From positions 62,001 to 126,000 of the forward strand of contig CAKRTQ010000001.1 of assembly GCA_934402395.1 (NCBI GenBank): a DNA stretch of 64,000 nucleotides. Reading direction: 5' to 3'. The stretch comes from an uncultured Eubacteriales bacterium (GTDB lineage Bacteria > Bacillota > Clostridia > Oscillospirales > CAG-272). The notes below the pieces were generated by a model. That model worked only from the letters and a program-made list of their open reading frames with translations. It was not told where the DNA came from and made no database searches. Of the stretch, positions 7,480-16,360 are shown piece after piece; within the stretch, counting starts at the first letter, position 1; every line of letters begins with the position of its first letter. The position numbers and the translations under genes were made by a program.

Positions 7480-10170
7480 ATGCTCACATTAAAGGATATA
7501 AGAAAAAGCTATGTCACGGGGGACACGACCGTTGAGGCTCTGCGCGGTGTGTCTCTTTCCTTCCGCGACAGCGAATTCGTGTCGATCCTCGGTCCGTCGG
7601 GCTGCGGAAAGACCACGCTTCTAAACATCATCGGCGGACTTGACAGATACACCTCCGGTCAGCTTGAAATAAACGGCAAGCCGACCGATTCGTTTTCGGA
7701 CCGCGAATGGGATGCATACCGCAACCATTCCGTGGGATTTGTTTTTCAGAGCTACAATCTGATACCTCACCAGTCGGTGCTTTCAAACGTTGAGCTTGCA
7801 CTCACCATATCGGGCGTCAGCCGCGCCGAAAGACGCAGCCGCGCCAAAGCCGTGCTTGAACGCGTGGGACTCGGCGACCAGCTTGAAAAAAAGCCCAATC
7901 AGATGTCCGGCGGTCAGATGCAGCGCGTTGCTATCGCCCGCGCGCTTGTCAACGACCCCGACATTCTGCTTGCCGATGAACCCACCGGCGCGCTTGACTC
8001 GGAAACGAGCGTTCAGGTAATGGAAATACTGAAGGAGGTCGCGCGTGACCGTCTTGTGATCATGGTAACGCACAACCCCGACCTTGCCGAAAAATATTCG
8101 ACCCGTCTTGTGCGCCTGCTTGACGGCAGGATCACAGATGATTCCGATCCATATGAGCCTTCAACGGAAGAAAAGCGGCTTTCGGATGAAAAGCGCGCCG
8201 GAAGCGCAGCCAAAAGAAGCGCGCGCGGAAGCGGCAAAACATCAATGTCATTTCTGACCGCGCTCTCCCTCTCGCTGAACAACCTCATGACCAAAAAAGC
8301 GCGCACGCTTCTAACCTCGTTTGCCGGAAGCATCGGGATCATCGGCATCGCGCTCATACTGTCGCTCCAGACAGGCATACAGGCTTACATTTCACGTATG
8401 CAAGAGGACACGCTTTCATCTTATCCCATTACGATAGAAGCCGAAAGCGTTGATATGACCAGTCTTATAGCGTCAATGCGCGGCAGCCACTCGGACGGAG
8501 ATGTCGAGCGCGAGGACGGAAAGATATACGCCAACAATATCTACACCGAGCTTGTAAACACAATGCTCTCTGAGATACGCTCAAACGACCTCGTTGCATT
8601 TAAAAAAGTTCTTGACGATCCCGAAAGCGAATTCGCACAATATGTGTCATCGGTCAAATACACCTACGACATCGACCTTAACATTTACCGCAGCGGCGCC
8701 GACTCGGGGCTTATAAAGGTGAACCCCAGCCCGCTCATTGCCGAGATGATGGCATCCTCGGGGGCATCGCTCACGCAGGAGATGAGCGGAATGGCATCCC
8801 AGATGTACCGCATGAACGTTTGGGAGGAAATGATAGACGATGATGCGCTGATGCATGCGCAGTACGACTGCATTGCCGGACGCTGGCCCGAAAAATTCAA
8901 TGAAGTCATGATAGTTGTCGACAAAAACAACTCGGTGAGCGACCTTGTTCTCTACACTCTCGGCATCAAGGATCAGTCCGAGGCGGTAAAGATGTTTGAG
9001 CAGATGATGCGCGGCGAAAAGATCGAAAGCGAGGATTCCGTTTACTCGTATGAGGATTTTCTCGGTCTTGAATTCACCATGCTCACAACTCCGGACGGAT
9101 ATGTGTACGACTCCGATGCGGGAGTGTGGCGCGATGTAAGCGACATCGGCGGCGACAACGGCAAAAACACCGAAAAGCTTACGGGCGTGCTGAATGAGCG
9201 CGGCGTAAAGCTGAACGTTGTCGGCATAATCCGCCCGAGCGCGGAAGCAGTCGCATCTTCGATCGGCGGCTCGGTGGTTTACACATCGGCACTTACGCGT
9301 GAATACATCCGTCTCACAGGCGAGAGCCCCGCAATAAAAGCTCAGCTCGATTCTCCCGATACCGATATACTGAGCGGCATCCCCTTCTCCCGCTCCGGCG
9401 ACGCCGATATAACGATAGAAGATGTAAAGGCGTACATTGCCACGCTCCCCGAGGATCAGCGCGCTCAGCTTGAGGGCTACATCGCCGTTATGACCGATGA
9501 ACAGGTCGTGGCTATGTTCAAGCAGTATATTCCGACAACAGACGCAACATTTGAAGGAAACCTCAAAAAGCTCGGCAAAACAGAGCTTGACTCGCCCAAG
9601 ACCATAAGCATTTATGCCAAGACCTTCAGCGACAAGGACAAAATATCCGAGCTTATCGAAGCATACAATAAAAAGGTCGAGGACGAAGGTCACGAGGAGC
9701 TTACAATAAAATATACCGACTATGTAAAGCTGCTCATGTCATCGATCACCACGGTGATAGACGTCATTTCGGGTATCCTCATTGCATTTGTTGCGATATC
9801 GCTTGTTGTATCTTCGATAATGATAGGAATAATCACCTATATTTCCGTGCTTGAGCGAACAAAGGAGATCGGCATACTGCGTGCCATGGGTGCGTCAAAG
9901 CAGGATGTCTCCCGTGTGTTCAACGCCGAAACATTTATCGTCGGCAGCGTTTCGGGACTTATCGGTATCGGAATCACGCTGATACTGCTTATTCCGACAA
10001 ATATCGCCATACACCACTTCTCCGGCATGGACAACATAGGAGCGGTGCTTCCGCTCGTGGGGTCGATAGGACTTATCGCGATCAGCATACTGATGACGCT
10101 TATAGCCGGGCTTCTTCCCTCCCGCCTCGCGGCGAAGAAGGATCCCGTGATAGCGCTCAGAACAGAATAA
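7480..10170 (+). CDS. ABC transporter ATPase-permease fusion (MacB/FtsX superfamily)
   Basis: 896-residue fusion of an N-terminal LolD/MacB-like ATPase with an FtsX-type permease. ATPase motifs: Walker A GPSGCGKTT near 39-47, signature MSGGQMQRVAIARAL near 145, Walker B ILLADEPTGALD near 167 and H-loop MVTHNPD near 200. A first membrane segment (GIIGIALILSL) lies near 285-300, then an extracytoplasmic domain of about 450 residues, then three C-terminal membrane segments with the FtsX signature LERTKEIGILRAMGAS. Members move hydrophobic substrates, antimicrobial peptides or cell-wall signals rather than nutrients. ATG 7480 is 5 nt after GGAGG (7470-7474); the TTG just before is too close. The gene stands alone with its own terminator. 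Confidence 0.9.
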   Translation: MLTLKDIRKSYVTGDTTVEALRGVSLSFRDSEFVSILGPSGCGKTTLLNIIGGLDRYTSGQLEINGKPTDSFSDREWDAYRNHSVGFVFQSYNLIPHQSVLSNVELALTISGVSRAERRSRAKAVLERVGLGDQLEKKPNQMSGGQMQRVAIARALVNDPDILLADEPTGALDSETSVQVMEILKEVARDRLVIMVTHNPDLAEKYSTRLVRLLDGRITDDSDPYEPSTEEKRLSDEKRAGSAAKRSARGSGKTSMSFLTALSLSLNNLMTKKARTLLTSFAGSIGIIGIALILSLQTGIQAYISRMQEDTLSSYPITIEAESVDMTSLIASMRGSHSDGDVEREDGKIYANNIYTELVNTMLSEIRSNDLVAFKKVLDDPESEFAQYVSSVKYTYDIDLNIYRSGADSGLIKVNPSPLIAEMMASSGASLTQEMSGMASQMYRMNVWEEMIDDDALMHAQYDCIAGRWPEKFNEVMIVVDKNNSVSDLVLYTLGIKDQSEAVKMFEQMMRGEKIESEDSVYSYEDFLGLEFTMLTTPDGYVYDSDAGVWRDVSDIGGDNGKNTEKLTGVLNERGVKLNVVGIIRPSAEAVASSIGGSVVYTSALTREYIRLTGESPAIKAQLDSPDTDILSGIPFSRSGDADITIEDVKAYIATLPEDQRAQLEGYIAVMTDEQVVAMFKQYIPTTDATFEGNLKKLGKTELDSPKTISIYAKTFSDKDKISELIEAYNKKVEDEGHEELTIKYTDYVKLLMSSITTVIDVISGILIAFVAISLVVSSIMIGIITYISVLERTKEIGILRAMGASKQDVSRVFNAETFIVGSVSGLIGIGITLILLIPTNIAIHHFSGMDNIGAVLPLVGSIGLIAISILMTLIAGLLPSRLAAKKDPVIALRTE

Positions 10171-10180
10171 AAACAGCGCG

Positions 10181-10221
10181 GGTGTTAAAAAACTCAAAAC
10201 GAGTTTTTTAACACCCTTTTT
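10181..10221 (+). terminator. Terminator of the GTTAAAAA class after the ABC fusion gene
   Basis: Perfect 15-bp stem, arms 10181-10195 (GGTGTTAAAAAACTC) and 10201-10215, loop AAAAC, then CTTTTT. It resembles the hairpins at 31853, 46604 and 60637. It also serves the convergent glycosidase gene. Confidence 0.9.
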
Positions 10222-10235
10222 ACTGTTTTACTGTA

Positions 10236-11693
10236 TTACTTTGTTCCGGTAAGCTTCAGAAGCAGGAATGCATCGCGCTCAAGCTCGCATTCAAAGCGCA
10301 GCACGCCGTCCGCGTCTGCCGGCATTTCCGAGCTTCCGGTGAGCGCAAGCCCGGGCGCGCCGCTTCCGCTGCCCGTAACGCAGTTGTTGAGATCGGAATT
10401 GCACATATATTCATCAACACGCCAATTGCCGGGCGCAAGATCGCGCACCTCGATACGGCATTTTTCGGACACGCCGCGCGGATTACAGACAATTACAGAC
10501 AGTCCGTCCCCGTCACGCACGGCAAGCGTGCGCCAGCGCGTATCATTGCCGCGCGGGGACGTTGTATTCGTGCGCAGAATGTCGCCGTGCAGCCTGTGCA
10601 GCATTATAAGCGCCAGTGCATTGGGTGTGGCAGCATATGTTCCGTCCGGATGCAGCACGTACTGTGTATAAGATATCTGCAATTCCGGATTGTGGAAGGT
10701 GCACCACGGGAAGGTCCTGAAGCTGCTGAGAACACCGTGGACCTGACCGTTCATCGTAAGTATGTTTCCGGTCGCGTTCATAAGGTTATCTATCGGATTG
10801 CCGGTAGCGGAGCCCTTGCCCCATTCATCCATGAACACGGGAGCATCGGGAAGCCCGTATTGCTTTCTGAGGCGCTCGTGTAGATCGACTATCATGCGGT
10901 ATCTGTCAACGATACCGGACTCTTCGCTTTCCTTTACATATCCCGCGCGCAGAAGATTGCTTCTTGCCCCGATATCGTAATGGTGGTAGCAATAAAAGTC
11001 TATCGGTGCGTCCTCGGTATCCGTCGCGGACAGAAGTTTCAGAAAGCCGTTCCACAGTTCAATACGCACAAGCGGACTCGGTACGCCGTCGCCGCCTATA
11101 AGCAGGGGAACATCATACCCGCGAGTTTTGTTGAGCATCTTTACGTTGCGGTATGCTTCCATGTATATTTTGTAATATTCCTCGCTGTTGAGCGAACCGA
11201 ATGTGGTAAGCTCCGGCTCGTTGCAGCACTCGATATACCTGATATTCGGCGCAATCGATTTGCAGTAATCCACCGCATCGGCGAATATCTCGCCGTATTT
11301 TTCGTAGCTTATTACGCCGTCCGACACCTCGCGCTCATAGCGTCTGACACAGAGCAAAAGCTCATCGGCGTTTTCGGAATGCGAGCGGAGATAATCGCGG
11401 AAGCGCGTTCCCGACGGCGCCGGCACTGTTTTGGTCCAGTCATATTTATAGTACATATCCTTGACGGGATAGCGCGCCTTGCCGATATCGTAATCCGGAA
11501 ATCTTTCGCCGGTCCTGTAATCGTAGTATTCATCAAGTGTGATAAAGACACGCATGATCTTTGCTCTACCGAGCGTGGCGGCAAGGTAGCCCGGAAAGTT
11601 TGCCGGGGGAACGTATCTCAGCGTGCTGTTCTGGTATCCGGTAGGGTCTTCATATTTTCTCACCCTGCTGTCGGCGTAAATAATCGATTTCAT
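10236..11693 (-). CDS. Clan GH-A glycoside hydrolase (GH39-like)
   Basis: 485-residue protein with the marks of a retaining (beta/alpha)8 glycosidase. The acid/base glutamate is probably in YIECCNEPEL (Glu near 158), and the nucleophile in FMDEWGKG (Glu near 285). These sit at the ends of strands 4 and 7 as expected of clan GH-A, and a C-terminal beta-sandwich part follows (from about 385). No signal peptide is seen, so it probably acts in the cytoplasm on imported oligosaccharides. AGGA lies 8 nt before the ATG. The start is 17 nt after the stop of the solute-binding lipoprotein gene, so the two are co-transcribed. The GH family number and substrate are inference. Confidence 0.75.
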   Translation of the reverse strand: MKSIIYADSRVRKYEDPTGYQNSTLRYVPPANFPGYLAATLGRAKIMRVFITLDEYYDYRTGERFPDYDIGKARYPVKDMYYKYDWTKTVPAPSGTRFRDYLRSHSENADELLLCVRRYEREVSDGVISYEKYGEIFADAVDYCKSIAPNIRYIECCNEPELTTFGSLNSEEYYKIYMEAYRNVKMLNKTRGYDVPLLIGGDGVPSPLVRIELWNGFLKLLSATDTEDAPIDFYCYHHYDIGARSNLLRAGYVKESEESGIVDRYRMIVDLHERLRKQYGLPDAPVFMDEWGKGSATGNPIDNLMNATGNILTMNGQVHGVLSSFRTFPWCTFHNPELQISYTQYVLHPDGTYAATPNALALIMLHRLHGDILRTNTTSPRGNDTRWRTLAVRDGDGLSVIVCNPRGVSEKCRIEVRDLAPGNWRVDEYMCNSDLNNCVTGSGSGAPGLALTGSSEMPADADGVLRFECELERDAFLLLKLTGTK

Positions 11694-11710
11694 CTTTTCC
11701 GTCCTGTCTT

Positions 11711-13192
11711 TTATTTATCAAACGAATAGTTCACTGCCCTGTCGTAAATATCGGAGAGTGCCTGGTTTACCGAAGTAATATTTTTGCTTATTGTGGATGC
11801 GACCGTATTTTCGGCAGTGGGAAGGGCCGCTGCCTTAACAATAACGGTGTTGCGCATTGAGGCACTCCAGTACAGACCGCGGTCATAGAGGCGGTTGCTG
11901 AATATGAGACGGAGCATTTCGGAGTTGTCGGCGGAACCCGCAAAGCGCGTGCCGAGAACAACATTGTAGAACTTGGGCATGACCTCGCGGTTCGAATGCA
12001 TACCGAGTAGCTGAACCACATCCGCAGTCCTGCCGTCGGTGTCGCGCGAGCTGGTCTTGGGCAGACAAAGAGCGACAGCCGTGTAGCCGTTCACCGAAGA
12101 GCAGTAATCCTTTACGTTTTCGTCATATATGGGCATGGGAAGCACCACATAGTCGGTAGTGTGCTTTATGATGTCATAGAAGCATTCTACCGAACGGAGC
12201 ATAAAGAGTCCGCCGCCGTCCTGCTGGACAAACGCCTGCACAAAGTTGGCGGTCGACATGGTCTTGCCGCCCTCATTCTGACGGTTTCTCGCATAATCTG
12301 AATTGAGCACGCCATATGCCTTCTGAAGCACCGACACTGCCCTGTCGTTGTTTATATTGCAGACAAGTTTATCGCTTTCAACGGCCACGGTCTCTATTCC
12401 CGCCGCATGGAGGAAATAATATGACGTATCATTCTGGGTGTAAAGCCCTTTGACGCCGCTGATCTCGTTTGTTGCATACTGAGCCAGCTCAAGCATTTTG
12501 CCAACGGTCCACTCATGCTTGTTGACAAGGGGAATGAGATTTTCCATCTGCAGCTTTTCCGCAGTTGCCAGGTTCACTATAACGGCAAGGCTCGAAAGCT
12601 TGTCGATAAATGTAAGATCCGAACTCATGGCAAACACCTTGCCCGCCATTGTAAATGTGGCGATTGAGTTGGCATCCCACCATGAATAGCTCGTATCCAT
12701 ATCAAGCTCATTCCAGTCGCGTATATAATCGCTTGTAAGGAGCTTACCGACATCATTCAGACGCGGCAGAAGCAGATCGTATGCCGAAGAAGGATCGGCG
12801 GAAGTCTTACCGACGTCATCGACAAAGGTTTTGTGAGAAGTTATAAGCTCAATGGTCACGCCGAGCTGCTCTTCAACAAGTTTGTTGCGGCGGTAAACAG
12901 CTTCTTCAAGTATGCCGCCGGAATGATCCTCATTGTAAATATCATTGGGTCTGCCGACCCAGCCGCCCTGTTTTTCCGAGTCGTAGCGCAGAATGCGATA
13001 GGTGTAGCCGTCATATCTGCGGTCTGACGGATCATAGCCTTCGGTAACGGCATCGGTAGATGCAGCGGTAGTAGCCGATGGCAGGTTGCTCGACTGTTCG
13101 CCGCCGCCGGAGTTGTCCTTGCAGGCAATGACCGGCAGGATCATAAGAGCAAGCACAAGGAGCGCTGCGCATATTCTTTTGATGTTTTTCAT
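11711..13192 (-). CDS. Extracellular solute-binding lipoprotein (sugar-type)
   Basis: 493-residue lipoprotein, signal peptide with lipobox PVIAC (Cys24) and a Ser/Thr-rich linker. The mature part looks like a family 1 carbohydrate-binding protein: an early YTYRILRYDSEKQGGW strand, RRNKLVEEQLGVTIEL, a central W-rich segment (DTSYSWWDANSIATFTMAGKV) and LTEWTVGKMLELAQ-like helix text around residue 255. It would capture an oligosaccharide at the cell surface. No permease or ATPase gene is adjacent, which is unusual; the importer must be encoded elsewhere, or the protein acts as a sensor or binding protein. It is the first gene of an operon with the glycosidase and follows a promoter with a nearby dyad. 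Confidence 0.8.
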   Translation of the reverse strand: MKNIKRICAALLVLALMILPVIACKDNSGGGEQSSNLPSATTAASTDAVTEGYDPSDRRYDGYTYRILRYDSEKQGGWVGRPNDIYNEDHSGGILEEAVYRRNKLVEEQLGVTIELITSHKTFVDDVGKTSADPSSAYDLLLPRLNDVGKLLTSDYIRDWNELDMDTSYSWWDANSIATFTMAGKVFAMSSDLTFIDKLSSLAVIVNLATAEKLQMENLIPLVNKHEWTVGKMLELAQYATNEISGVKGLYTQNDTSYYFLHAAGIETVAVESDKLVCNINNDRAVSVLQKAYGVLNSDYARNRQNEGGKTMSTANFVQAFVQQDGGGLFMLRSVECFYDIIKHTTDYVVLPMPIYDENVKDYCSSVNGYTAVALCLPKTSSRDTDGRTADVVQLLGMHSNREVMPKFYNVVLGTRFAGSADNSEMLRLIFSNRLYDRGLYWSASMRNTVIVKAAALPTAENTVASTISKNITSVNQALSDIYDRAVNYSFDK

Positions 13193-13238
13193 TGTGGAGA
13201 CCTTCCTTTTCGGTTATTTGATAGCGTGGCTCATCACA

Positions 13239-13288
13239 TATATACCATAAAAGTTCCCGCGGTGCAATAGCAACTCAATATTTTGAGT
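13239..13288 (-). promoter_or_regulatory. Promoter and dyad upstream of the solute-binding/glycosidase operon
   Basis: On the minus strand, TTGCAC (complement of 13262-13267), 17-bp spacer, TATATA (13239-13244). A dyad ACTCAA-TATT-TTGAGT lies at 13273-13288, just upstream of the -35, a place suited to an activator or repressor. Confidence 0.6.
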
Positions 13289-13541
13289 AAGATTCTTATA
13301 AAAAAATAAATTATGCCGTATTTTCGCCCCCTTGATTTCCTTTTTTGCCCACCGATATCACCGGTCACAATACATATTTTGCACAAAAAAACGTGTGTGG
13401 CTTCACCGTTATGCATCATTTATAGACATAAAATGCCTGCCTCGCACACTCGGCAATGCCGCAAGCTCCGCTTTCCCAAAAAACAAATATCCGCATAAAA
13501 TGCCCAAACACATCCGCACTCAACAATGCGCCGGTGATGTA

Positions 13542-13570
13542 TTGAAACATTGCCGCCGATATGATATACT
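13542..13570 (+). promoter_or_regulatory. SigA-type promoter for glycerate kinase
   Basis: TTGAAA at 13542-13547, 17-bp spacer, TATACT at 13565-13570. The predicted start near 13577 fixes the coding start at 13605 rather than at the longer open frame upstream. Confidence 0.8.
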
Positions 13571-13604
13571 ATATAAAAATCCGTCCGAAAGGCATTACCG
13601 AAAA

Positions 13605-14726
13605 ATGAGAAAGATTGTAATAGCCCCCGATTCGTTCAAAGGGAGCATAAGCTCCGCAGAAGCCGCACGCGCGATAGCCGCCGGAGTGCGTGAATTCGAC
13701 GCCGCTGCAATGACTGTCACGATCCCGATAGCAGACGGCGGAGAGGGGACACTCGATGCACTCACAAAGCCGGGTGACCGGATAAACGTTCCCGCCTTCA
13801 ACACTCACGGAGAGCCGCGCAATGCGGAATTCGGTTATATCGGGAAAACCGCCGTGATAGAATCCGCCTCGGCGGTCGGACTCGGCACGGTCGATGAAGC
13901 CTTACGCTGCCCGGAGATATCCACAACAAAAGGCGTGGGCACGCTGATCCTTGCCGCTCTCGACCGTGGATTTGAAAGAATCATGCTGACCGTCGGGGGC
14001 ACGGGAAGCAATGACGGCGGAGCGGGAATGCTCGGTGCGCTCGGCACCGTATTTTACGGTGATAACGGCGAGATAAGCAACATACGCGCGTACGACCTGA
14101 AAAATATAAGAAAAATTGATATTTCCGCTCTTGACCGGCGTCTTTACCGCACCGAATTCATTATTGCGTGCGATGTGAACAATCCGCTGACAGGCACGCG
14201 CGGAGCCACATATGTTTACGGACCGCAAAAGGGAGCGGACAGCGAAATGCTGCGCCGCCTTGAGGACGGTATCATCAACTATTCGGAAAAGCTCGCCGCC
14301 GTATCGCGCGATGTGAGCGAAATACCCGGTGCGGGCGCGGGCGGCGGACTTCCCGTGCCGCTCATGGCATTGTTCGGCGCGCGCATTCTCTCCGGCATTG
14401 ATGCCGTGCTTGACGCCGTGGGCTTTGACGCCGCGCTTGAAGGCGCGTCCCTTGTCATTACGGGCGAGGGACGGCTCGATGCGCAAAGCGCAAACGGCAA
14501 GGCGATAGGCGGCGTGGCGGCACGCGCCGCGGCACGCGGGATCCCCGTTGCAGCCATAGCCGGACAGCTCGGCGATGGCGCGGACACTATGCGTGCGCGC
14601 GGAATATATACCATGTATGCGTTGACGGACATAGCTCCCTGCGCGGAATATGCCATTGCAAACGCCGCCGCGCTGCTCACCCGCCTCGGCAGGCAAGCAG
14701 CTTGCGATTTTTTTGAAAAAAAATAA
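13605..14726 (+). CDS. Glycerate kinase (GlxK/GarK family)
   Basis: 373-residue cytoplasmic kinase that phosphorylates D-glycerate, feeding glycolysis from glycerate, glyoxylate or sugar-acid breakdown. Family marks: N-terminal IVIAPDSFKGSISSAEAA (residues 4-21), PIADGGEGTLDAL near 43-55, a glycine-rich LTVGGTGSNDGGAGMLGALG near 126-145, GAGAGGGLP near 243 and VITGEGRLDAQSANGK near 282-297. The length matches the family. The open frame extends upstream of this start, but the promoter at 13542-13570 places transcription start inside it. AAAGG lies 12 nt before the ATG. No sugar-acid dehydratase or reductase gene is adjacent. Confidence 0.92.
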   Translation: MRKIVIAPDSFKGSISSAEAARAIAAGVREFDAAAMTVTIPIADGGEGTLDALTKPGDRINVPAFNTHGEPRNAEFGYIGKTAVIESASAVGLGTVDEALRCPEISTTKGVGTLILAALDRGFERIMLTVGGTGSNDGGAGMLGALGTVFYGDNGEISNIRAYDLKNIRKIDISALDRRLYRTEFIIACDVNNPLTGTRGATYVYGPQKGADSEMLRRLEDGIINYSEKLAAVSRDVSEIPGAGAGGGLPVPLMALFGARILSGIDAVLDAVGFDAALEGASLVITGEGRLDAQSANGKAIGGVAARAAARGIPVAAIAGQLGDGADTMRARGIYTMYALTDIAPCAEYAIANAAALLTRLGRQAACDFFEKK

Positions 14727-14797
14727 TTTTTCCGTAACCCCGTGCCGACTTTTTGCGACTTTGCTTATGAGGGCAGTTATCCGGAAGGAGTGTTCGT

Positions 14798-15358
14798 GTG
14801 AAACAGGACAGACAGATCGTTGATCTCTTTTTTGAGCGTTCGGAATCCGCCATTGCCGAAACGCAGAAAAAATACGAAAAATACTGTATGTACATAGCAA
14901 AAAACATTTTGGGGAACCGCGAGGACGCCGAAGAATGCGTAAACGATGCGTATCTTGCCCTTTGGCAAAACATACCGCCCGCAAGACCGGACGACCTGCC
15001 TGCGTATCTCGGCAGGATAGTGCGCAACTCGTCAATAGATATACTGCGACACCGCAAAGCGGCAAAACGCGGCTTTGACGCGACCGTGATGATAACCGAT
15101 GAACTGGCGGAATGTCTCGGCGATTTCGATGCTCCATCGGCTGCCGATAATTTTACTCTGCGCCGGGCACTTGACAGTTTTCTCGCTTCCCTTCCGGCAC
15201 GGACACGCATAATTTTTGTTCAGCGTTACTGGTATATGTGCCCCCTGCGCGACATTGCACGCGATCTCGGGATCAGTGAAAACAATGTCAAGGTCACGCT
15301 TTACCGCACACGCGGTGAGCTGAAAAAATTTCTCGAAGAGGAGGATATTTACGTATGA
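14798..15358 (+). CDS. RNA polymerase sigma-70 family (ECF-like) sigma factor
   Basis: 186-residue alternative sigma factor. Region 2 lies in about residues 20-90 (YCMYIAKNILGNREDAEECVNDAYLALW, then YLGRIVRNSSIDILR) and region 4 in about 125-185 (LPARTRIIFVQRYWY..LRDIARDLGISENNVKVTLYRTRGELKKFL, helix-turn-helix). GTG start at 14798 follows AAGGAG (14785-14790). The stop overlaps the next start as ATGA, so it is translationally coupled to a membrane protein that is its likely anti-sigma factor. A decayed homologue of the same pair lies at 18758-19710. The promoters it serves are not known. Confidence 0.88.
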   Translation: MKQDRQIVDLFFERSESAIAETQKKYEKYCMYIAKNILGNREDAEECVNDAYLALWQNIPPARPDDLPAYLGRIVRNSSIDILRHRKAAKRGFDATVMITDELAECLGDFDAPSAADNFTLRRALDSFLASLPARTRIIFVQRYWYMCPLRDIARDLGISENNVKVTLYRTRGELKKFLEEEDIYV

Positions 15359-16251
15359 GACCGGAGGACGCACACGATCTTATATCCGGGATCGATGACT
15401 GCTTTATCTCGGAAGCAATGCCGGGACGCTTCCGGCAAAAGCACAGCGCCCGGAAATGGTTCGCCGCAGCCGCGTGCTTTATTGCAATAGTCGGAATCAT
15501 AGGCGGCAGTCTTTACGGCGCGGCGCTGCGCCTGCCCGACGTTGAAGGAAAGCTTGAAAAGAAGCAGGTAACGGCTGTCGCAGTCACAACAGACATTTTC
15601 GATGCATCGTGTTTGTCGGCACCGTCGATAGTTTTCGAATATCCGGTGATAAAATACCGCGGCGGCAGCTATATAGGTCAAAAAGCACAGCCGCGCTCCG
15701 GCGATATGGGCAAAAAGCTTGATACTGCGCCGACAGAGGATGGCAACGAGGTCGTGATACGCAAGATAAACGGCGTGTCATCCGATTATGCCGTGGCGGT
15801 CGCCTATGATGCCGACACCCCTGGCGGAATATACATAAACGCCGGATATTCGCCCACCTCGCTTGAAAAGCTGCTCCGGGACACAGGTCTTGAACGCGGT
15901 CCGTTTATCACATCCGCGTTTTATTACTACCGCGACGGCGCGGGAGCCGCCAAAACAGCCGAATTTGAAATAACCGATGAAGCATCGGTGTGGCAGCGTC
16001 TTTTTTCATCCGACAAAAAGCTGTCAAATGCCACAGCAGGCAACGAGGGCGGCGTCATGCTGACGATAACGGCTTCTCTCTCCGCGCTCGGCAACAGCAG
16101 GGCTGTCTTTCGCATAGATGCCGACGGGAACGCGACTGTTGAGCTGCCCGAATACCGCGCCGCGTTCAGCATCGGAAAGCTGCGCGCACGCAGCATTGCC
16201 CGCTATATCACCGAAAACTTTCACGGCTACGAACTTGCAGCCGCAGAATGA
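15355..16251 (+). CDS. Putative membrane anti-sigma factor
   Basis: 298-residue single-pass membrane protein. A short cytoplasmic N-terminus (about 1-37, MRPEDAHDLISGIDDCFI) is followed by one membrane helix (about 38-60, WFAAAACFIAIVGIIGGSLYG) and a large external domain of about 235 residues. The ATGA overlap with the sigma gene and this topology suggest it binds the sigma factor on the inside and senses something outside. No zinc-binding HxxxCxxC anti-sigma motif is seen. The same arrangement is repeated at 18991. The function is inferred from arrangement, not from a recognised domain. Confidence 0.65.
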   Translation: MRPEDAHDLISGIDDCFISEAMPGRFRQKHSARKWFAAAACFIAIVGIIGGSLYGAALRLPDVEGKLEKKQVTAVAVTTDIFDASCLSAPSIVFEYPVIKYRGGSYIGQKAQPRSGDMGKKLDTAPTEDGNEVVIRKINGVSSDYAVAVAYDADTPGGIYINAGYSPTSLEKLLRDTGLERGPFITSAFYYYRDGAGAAKTAEFEITDEASVWQRLFSSDKKLSNATAGNEGGVMLTITASLSALGNSRAVFRIDADGNATVELPEYRAAFSIGKLRARSIARYITENFHGYELAAAE

Positions 16252-16360
16252 AAAAACGAAAACAAAATTAACACAGCCGTGCGTATATGCTGTTTTCAAC
16301 ACTTATTGTACCTTTGATATCAAAAAAGGCGCAAAAACAAAGAAAGGAACAATCAAAATC

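Larger units (their letters stand above)
13193..13604. other. Divergent intergenic region
   Basis: 412 bp between the leftward solute-binding operon and rightward glycerate kinase. It holds the two promoters and the dyad listed separately. The middle part (about 13290-13540) shows no gene or RNA motif that I can support. Confidence 0.6.

Noticed and set aside
13902..15137. 411-codon open frame on the minus strand
   Set aside because: It overlaps glycerate kinase and the sigma factor, both recognised by motifs on the other strand.
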